This document shows positions 51,049-55,873 of a stretch of 55,873 bases of DNA, piece by piece (within the stretch, counting starts at the first letter, position 1; each line of letters begins with the position of its first letter). The position numbers and the translations under genes are program-made. The DNA is from JBBAEA01 sp041656175. GTDB lineage: Bacteria; Myxococcota_A; Bradymonadia; UBA4248. Location: contig JBBAEA010000006.1 of assembly GCA_041656175.1 (NCBI GenBank), forward strand, positions 1 through 55,873, written 5' to 3'. The notes beneath the pieces were generated by a model. That model was given only the letters and a program-made list of their open reading frames with translations. It had not been told where the DNA came from and searched no databases.

Positions 51049-52311
51049 TTATTCAAAGCTCTCTAAAACGATGCTCTCTTCACTATGCGCTTCAAGTTTA
51101 CTTGCTGGCACCTTGAGATGAATCATTTCGGAAGGAATGGCAAGCCCGATTTTTCGCTCGTACACATTGCCGAGGCGCAAACTGATGTTTTGCATAGGCT
51201 TTGTAACACGTAAGCTTACGATTTGATCTTGCCCACGTCGCAATGAGTGCGGCACGCAGTAACGAACACCGTTGCCTGGTACTAGCTTAATATCGTCGAA
51301 TTTTCTTTTGCCTTGTAAATATGCAGCCGCATTTTTACCCGCTCTTTCGGATTCTAGGCTAACATTATCGGCAAGATCGTGTACATGTAGCACGTTACCG
51401 CAAGCAAATACGCCAGCAGTTGTAGTCTCTAGGGAAGAGTTCACGCTAGGCCCTTGGGTCGTGGGGTGAATCTCGCAGCCAAACATGCGCGCAATTTCGA
51501 TTTCGGGGATCAATCCAATAGATAATAGCAAGGTGTCGCAGGCGATATTTTGAGTCTTTTCACTGATGATCGCTCCGTTTTCATCGACTGGTGCCACATC
51601 GACGGACTCAAGGCGCTTTGAACCATAGATTCGCGTAACGGTGGTTTGCAAATGCAATGGAATGTCGTAGTCTTCCAAGCACTGTACAATATTACGCGTC
51701 AAACCGTTGGAATAGGGCATAAGTTCGTATACGCTCAAAACCTCGGCGCCTTCGAGAGCCAAACGTCTTGCCATGATAAGTCCAATATCGCCAGAACCCA
51801 GTATAACCACACGTTTTCCCGGCATTTTGTGATGAATGTTCACCATCTTTTGGGCGAGCCCCGCTGTCATAACGCCCGAGGGGCGAGAACCTGGAATATG
51901 TATGGCTTGACGAGTGCGCTCGCGACAGCCCATGGCTAAAATAACGGCCTTTGCCGTGATCTCTGCAAGACCAAAGCGCTCCGATCTCAGCTGCAAATGA
52001 TGAATTGGCGTGGAACCACTTTCTGTAAATGCATCGGTAACAAAGCAGCGTGTGACGTAGTCAATACCCTCGTCGATCACGCGCATTAAATAGCGATGCG
52101 CGTACTCAGGCCCCGTTAATTCTTCGCGAAATACGTGCAGCCCAAAACCAGCGTGTATGCACTGCAAGAGTATCCCCCCTAAATCGTCGTCACGTTCCAC
52201 AATCAGGATGGATTCGATACCAGCTTCTTGCGCCGAAATCGCAGCCGCCATACCAGCGGGACCGCCACCAATGACAACGAGATCATAAGTATTTTTTAGC
52301 TGATTTAACAT
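51049..52311 (-). CDS. GlpB-like NAD(P)/FAD-dependent oxidoreductase
   Basis: About 420 residues with an FAD-binding GGGPAGMAAA motif, LGGILLQCIHAGFG, AMGCRERTRQAIHIPG, an NAD-binding GSGDIGLIMARR, and ACGNVLHVHDLADNV. This protein type sits next to GlpA-like dehydrogenases and is thought to pass their electrons on. A C-terminal piece of about 75 residues (VRYCVPHSL ... RVTKPMQN) follows the FAD fold. ATG 52311 has AAAGG 7 bases upstream; the frame runs to 52350. The GlpA-like gene lies upstream on the same strand, with a Nif3 gene between. Confidence 0.85.
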   Translation of the reverse strand: MLNQLKNTYDLVVIGGGPAGMAAAISAQEAGIESILIVERDDDLGGILLQCIHAGFGLHVFREELTGPEYAHRYLMRVIDEGIDYVTRCFVTDAFTESGSTPIHHLQLRSERFGLAEITAKAVILAMGCRERTRQAIHIPGSRPSGVMTAGLAQKMVNIHHKMPGKRVVILGSGDIGLIMARRLALEGAEVLSVYELMPYSNGLTRNIVQCLEDYDIPLHLQTTVTRIYGSKRLESVDVAPVDENGAIISEKTQNIACDTLLLSIGLIPEIEIARMFGCEIHPTTQGPSVNSSLETTTAGVFACGNVLHVHDLADNVSLESERAGKNAAAYLQGKRKFDDIKLVPGNGVRYCVPHSLRRGQDQIVSLRVTKPMQNISLRLGNVYERKIGLAIPSEMIHLKVPASKLEAHSEESIVLESFE

Positions 52312-52390
52312 GTCATGACCTTTAAGACTGGGTAATTGCAACTTGAGCAAAGTGTAAAAAGGCGTAAACCTTGCTTTGAGGTGAAACGAA

Positions 52391-52488
52391 ACGGGGCGTC
52401 GCAGTCTGTCCCCTCCCCTAAAGACAGCTGCGAAACCGCGCTCGGGCGGCTTGCGGCGTAGGCGGCAGCTTCCGCCACAAAAAAAGAC
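52391..52488 (-). repeat. Family B-like hairpin repeat, copy 4
   Basis: Read on the minus strand: TTTTTTTGTGGCGG-AAGCT-GCCGCC, TACGCCGCAAGC, a CGCCCGAGCGCG tip, TTTCGCAG, then AGGGGAGGGG. Here the start stem is GGCGG/CCGCC where other copies have GGGGG/CCCCC, another covarying pair. Confidence 0.65.
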
Positions 52489-52514
52489 GAAGTGAATCTA
52501 AGAAAATATCTTGC

Positions 52515-53636
52515 TTATCCCGCGTGCATAGGGGATTGCATGCATGCAGATTTTAGCACCGAGAGTTCGCGTGTTGCGCAATGTGACTGTAAAACGTCGG
52601 CAAAAACGTCAACGACGCATCGTTCGGTTTCGTAGTGCCCTGCGTCGATCAGCGAGATGCCGTAACGTAGCGCACCGTCAAAGTCGTGATGCGAACAGTC
52701 GCCAGTGATGAAGACATCAGCGCCTGCAGCCTTTGCGTCGAGTAGGAATTTTGCGCCAGAGCCGTTGAGAATGGCAATTTTTTGAACCAAAGCAGCGCTG
52801 TCACCGCAAAAACGAACACTATTGAGCATCCATGCAGATTTAAGCTCCGTGATAAAAGCTGCCAATGAACGGGGTGCATCGAGTTCGCCGATGCACCCAT
52901 AGCCAAATTGGTCGTTTATGCCGTTGACCTTGTTTTCGAGACGATAGAGATCAAAGGCGGGCTCCTCGTAGGGGTGCTGCGTGTAGAGGGCGTCAATGAC
53001 GGCATGAAGGTGTTTATCGTCGACGATGAGCTCAGCCTTCTCTTCGCGTACGCTTTCGCTGGAGCCAGCACTTCCGATGGCTGGCTTTGCATGCTCAGTG
53101 CTGCTAAATCGCCCTGTACCTTTAGCGCGAAAGGACACGTGGTGATAGTTCCCTATTCTGCCCGCGCCTGCGTCGTGTAAGGCGTCAACTACGCGGTCTG
53201 AGTCCGATTCTGGCGTATAAAGAACGAGTTTATATGCAGTATTATGCTTTTTTGGCAATAAAAAACGTTGGCGTTTAAGTTTTAGCGAATGAGCTAAGTA
53301 CTGCGAAATCGACTTCGTGCCCGCGTCACAGTTTGTGTGAGCAACAAAGAGCCCGATGCCCGCTTCGAGCATGTCCATAAGCATGCTTGCCACAGGGTCT
53401 TGACGCGTTACGGCGAGTAGTGGCTTAAAAATAAGAGGGTGATGAGCTATGACTAGGCCGCATGCGCAGTCGATGGCTTCTTGTACAATGCGTGGCGTCA
53501 GCTCCAAGCAGAGCAATACCTTTTGAACTGAGGCATTGGGATCACCAATTTGCAAACCGACGTTGTCCCAAGTCTCGGCGAGTTTGGGGGGGAAAGCTTC
53601 GTTAAAAGCGCTAATAATGTCTTTAATTTGTGCCAT
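52515..53636 (-). CDS. Nif3-like dinuclear metal protein
   Basis: The 373-residue protein has the Nif3/DUF34 signatures: IAHHPLIF, HTNCDAG, and the C-terminal DAGHYETER, with a middle domain (HPYEEPAFDLYRLE) like that of longer members. These metal-binding toroids may act as GTP cyclohydrolase-like or protein-quality factors, but the role is unsettled. It lies between the GlpB-like and GlpA-like genes on the same strand. Confidence 0.85.
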   Translation of the reverse strand: MAQIKDIISAFNEAFPPKLAETWDNVGLQIGDPNASVQKVLLCLELTPRIVQEAIDCACGLVIAHHPLIFKPLLAVTRQDPVASMLMDMLEAGIGLFVAHTNCDAGTKSISQYLAHSLKLKRQRFLLPKKHNTAYKLVLYTPESDSDRVVDALHDAGAGRIGNYHHVSFRAKGTGRFSSTEHAKPAIGSAGSSESVREEKAELIVDDKHLHAVIDALYTQHPYEEPAFDLYRLENKVNGINDQFGYGCIGELDAPRSLAAFITELKSAWMLNSVRFCGDSAALVQKIAILNGSGAKFLLDAKAAGADVFITGDCSHHDFDGALRYGISLIDAGHYETERCVVDVFADVLQSHCATRELSVLKSACMQSPMHAG

Positions 53637-53686
53637 AATTCTCTTTAGTTTTTCTTGTTCTTTCTAGATTAGCCTTTTCATCTTAG

Positions 53687-53875
53687 GTATAAATCTGATT
53701 AATTGGGGCTACCGCCCCAAACCCAGCTCTCTGTGTGGTGTTACGGGGGCTACGAACCCCGTTGGGGGAATGCGGCACCCTAAATCTTATAACACCCTTA
53801 AAAAAAAGAATTCTTCGTGTTTTTCGTGCTTCAACATTGTTTTCACCTTGTGGGGGCTGCCCCACTTTGATGCGC
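53687..53875. repeat. Repeat cluster between nif3 and the GlpA-like gene
   Basis: AATCTGATTAATTGGGGCTA and GCCCCAAACCCAGCTCT (family E) are followed by GGGGCTACGAACCCC and GTTGGGGG, then TTCTTCGTGTTTTTCGTG, related to the 102-bp tandem array at the left edge. No coding region is supported. Confidence 0.6.
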
Positions 53876-53895
53876 CCTACGTTCTTAAGAAAGAG

Positions 53896-55323
53896 CTATC
53901 TATCTAGTAAAATCCAAGAACCATCGTCGTTTTTACACAAAGTGGCGATGGGTACATTGCGTTTTTGGGCAAGAATTTCGAGGCATCGCATGGTACAGAA
54001 ACCAGCCTGGCACCGTCCTGCGCCAGCGCGGCTTCTAAACTTTATACCATCAAGCGTTCTCGCGCCTGCATCAATAGAATCTTCTATTTCGCCGCGCGAA
54101 ATCGTTTCGCAGCGACAAACGATGTCAGCATAGCGAGGTTCTTTTTTTATGAGCTCACGTTGCTCTTTTAGGCTAGAGCGGAAAACACGCGGGTAGTGCT
54201 TTCGTATGGGGTTAAAGCTCATGCGCGGCTTGGCACTTAAGCCTTCATCTTTAAGTATGCGAACGACCATGTTTGCTATTTCGGGAGCTGCCGTTAACCC
54301 AGGCGACTGGATCCCCGCAACATTGATGAAGCCTTTGTGCTTAGTAGTGCCGATAATAAAATCGTCGGTATTCGAGACTGCGCGTAAGCCCGCATAGTGC
54401 GCAATGGGTTGTAGCGGTTTCAAGTTTGGGCAAGTTTTGCGAGCGGAATCGAATATTTTTTGTTGACCAGCGCGATCAGTGCTGAGATCGTAGAAATCGT
54501 CAATGTTCTCGGCGGTGGGGCCAAGTATAATGTTATTGTCTACGGTAGGAATGATCAAGATCCCTTTAGATTCTGCGCTAGGTAGGGGGAAAATAAGTCG
54601 CTTTGGGCCGCCTGTTGCGGCGCGATCTAATAGGTATTCCTGCCCCTTTCTTGGGTGTATACTAAAGCCAGGTTCACCAAGAAACGACGCTAGCTTAGCT
54701 GCGTGTACGCCAGCTGCATTGATAACAAAATGCGCTTCAATGGATTCATTTTTACCATCACGTTGAAGGTCAATTCGCAGTCCGTCTTTTATGCTCTTTA
54801 GCCCTAAAACTTCGGTATTGGGCATAAAGACGATACCGTTATTGACCGCATTTTCGTGTAACGCAAAGCAGTACTCAAAGGGATTAATCACGCCAGCGCT
54901 CGGCGCGTGTAGCGCGGCGACAATATCGTGCGACAAGTTGGGCTCGAGCTTTCGTAGCGCTTCACTGTTTAGAATTTCAAGTCCTAAAACCCCCTTTTCT
55001 TCCCCTAGTCTTTTCATCCTTTCTAGTTCTGGTATGTCGGCATGGCTACGTGCAATAAGTAACTCACCATTTCGCTCAAACAAGAAGCCTAGTTCCTCGC
55101 TAAGCTGGTCAAAAGCAGCGTTGCCCTTCACCACGAGTTGGCCCTTTAGCATATGGTTGGGGCTATGCTGGCCCGCGTGGACAATGCCTGAGTTTGCTTT
55201 ACTCGTTCCAAACGACGCTTCGGCGTGTTTATCAATGAGAACGCAATGGATATCAAGTCGCGCTAGCTCGCGCGCAATCGCGCAACCACAAACACCTGCA
55301 CCAATAATCGCTACATCTATCAT
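53896..55323 (-). CDS. GlpA-like FAD-dependent dehydrogenase with 2Fe-2S domain
   Basis: About 475 residues. It opens MIDVAIIGAGVCGCAIAREL (FAD fold), has KANSGIVHAG of the glycerol-3-phosphate dehydrogenase/L-2-hydroxyglutarate oxidase family, and ends with a BFD-type domain carrying CRCE and RCQAGFC, which should bind a 2Fe-2S cluster. It probably oxidises glycerol-3-phosphate or a related hydroxy acid and passes electrons to the GlpB-like protein. AGGA lies 7 bases before ATG 55323; the frame runs to 55344. The substrate is not certain. Confidence 0.85.
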   Translation of the reverse strand: MIDVAIIGAGVCGCAIARELARLDIHCVLIDKHAEASFGTSKANSGIVHAGQHSPNHMLKGQLVVKGNAAFDQLSEELGFLFERNGELLIARSHADIPELERMKRLGEEKGVLGLEILNSEALRKLEPNLSHDIVAALHAPSAGVINPFEYCFALHENAVNNGIVFMPNTEVLGLKSIKDGLRIDLQRDGKNESIEAHFVINAAGVHAAKLASFLGEPGFSIHPRKGQEYLLDRAATGGPKRLIFPLPSAESKGILIIPTVDNNIILGPTAENIDDFYDLSTDRAGQQKIFDSARKTCPNLKPLQPIAHYAGLRAVSNTDDFIIGTTKHKGFINVAGIQSPGLTAAPEIANMVVRILKDEGLSAKPRMSFNPIRKHYPRVFRSSLKEQRELIKKEPRYADIVCRCETISRGEIEDSIDAGARTLDGIKFRSRAGAGRCQAGFCTMRCLEILAQKRNVPIATLCKNDDGSWILLDR

Positions 55324-55458
55324 AGAATATTCCTGGAAATGCATTTAACATAATGTAAATGCTAATATTTTACAGTTTAGCCGAATTTTATGCATCAAAC
55401 AAATCGCTTAGGGAAACTTTGATTCTTTGGGGCTACAAGGGCTAGCGCTCTTGGAGCC

Positions 55459-55590
55459 AATTTTTCTTTGCCATTTTGGCCTATTTCGTCGTCGGCTGCG
55501 TCGTTTGGCGCGGTCACGACCTCTAGGTCGTTCCCTTGCCGCACTCCTTGCATCCTAGAACTAGGCTCAAAATGGCAAAGAAAAGAGATT
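55459..55590. repeat. Large palindrome with internal mini-hairpins
   Basis: TTTCTTTGCCATTTTG (from 55461) and CAAAATGGCAAAGAAA (to about 55585) form a 16-bp outer stem. Inside are ACGACCT-CT-AGGTCGT and CCTAG-AA-CTAGG. The plan resembles family A, but the flanks differ. It is next to family E sequence in the 55324-55873 gap. Confidence 0.7.
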
Positions 55591-55611
55591 TTTATTTTCT
55601 TATTTTCTTCT

Positions 55612-55800
55612 TATCTCCTAGAAACCGCATCAAACTTGCTAAGAAAAGCCTCATTGTTCTTTGAAATTGAAATTCGCCCCAAACCCAGCTTCTGTTTGTG
55701 GGAGCGTTACGTGGGCTGGAGCCCCAGGGCAGCCGCAAAGTCATGCTTCGCCAAAAACTGGACGGGGCGTCGCGGGGTGTCCCCGCGGAGGGGGAGCCGA
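55612..55800 (-). repeat. Family E and family B tail at the right edge
   Basis: CTAGAAACCGCATCAAACTT plus GCTAAGAAAAGCCTCATTG match family E. Then CCAAAAACTGGACGGGGCG, TCGCGGGGTGTCCCCGCGGA and GGGGG form the reverse complement of the second half of family B repeats at 37343 and 50905. The rest to 55873 shows no gene. Confidence 0.7.
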
Positions 55801-55873
55801 AACGAGCAAAACTAAGTGTTTTGCGAGTTGATGGCTCAATGAGACTAGATTTGCGCAATCGAACGCAAGCCTG

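Overview
The window looks like one chromosomal segment of an anaerobic or microaerobic bacterium related to the Myxococcota (the former deltaproteobacterial side). This is an inference. It rests on the myxobacterial-style cysteine-rich lipoproteins, the von Willebrand A (VWA) lipoprotein with calcium-type Asp repeats, membrane-anchored Ser/Thr kinases, type IV pilus genes, an ATP synthase operon with separate b and b' genes but no atpB/atpE, a giant oxygen-sensitive-type 2-hydroxyacyl-CoA dehydratase activase, and an anaerobic GlpA/GlpB-like oxidoreductase pair. No rRNA, tRNA, CRISPR array, prophage or transposase was recognised.

Layout. 0-5 kb: a 102-bp tandem repeat, two broken Ser/Thr kinase genes, and a cysteine-rich lipoprotein. 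5-10 kb: PIN-PhoH ATPase, an EF-P paralogue of the EfpL/YeiP type, a Yip1-family membrane protein, XerC-like recombinase and a PHP-like protein lacking the usual metal ligands. 10-19 kb: a 1426-residue activase, an APH-fold kinase, a glycogen-synthase-like protein missing key substrate-binding residues, and a small LITAF-like membrane protein. 19-27 kb: a molybdenum hydroxylase (Mo and 2Fe-2S subunits only), then ftsH and an M14 carboxypeptidase in one operon. 27-37 kb: an L,D-transpeptidase, rpmB, and the ATP synthase operon b'-b-delta-alpha-gamma-beta-epsilon. 37-46 kb: a P-loop protein, the VWA lipoprotein, a steroid 5-alpha-reductase homologue paired with an RlmD/TrmA-type RNA methyltransferase, and a second cysteine-rich lipoprotein. 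46-56 kb: pilC and pilT, a DciA-like small protein, ndk, a GlpB-like oxidoreductase, a Nif3 protein and a GlpA-like dehydrogenase.

The most unusual content is between the genes. Seven elements of about 150 bp (one 220 bp) share one architecture: a G5/C5 hairpin, a conserved outer flank, a long palindrome whose arms differ in sequence from copy to copy yet stay complementary, and a conserved apical motif close to TATTCGC. The outer stems also covary between copies. Shorter relatives (family B), a 240-330 bp dispersed repeat (family C), 36-bp palindromic tandem repeats (family D), composite GGGGC/GCCCC repeats (family E), small GGGCTA hairpins (family F) and strings of tandem mini-hairpins fill nearly every intergenic gap over 300 bp. 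One element sits inside the ATP synthase operon. This pattern suggests an active palindrome-generating or structure-conserving process, and it is the best candidate here for an undescribed system.

Start codons were moved from the longest reading frame wherever a ribosome binding site, an overlap or family alignment supported it. Both kinase genes are disrupted: one by a frameshift in a homopolymer, the other by two in-frame TAG codons. TAG is also the normal stop of many intact genes here.
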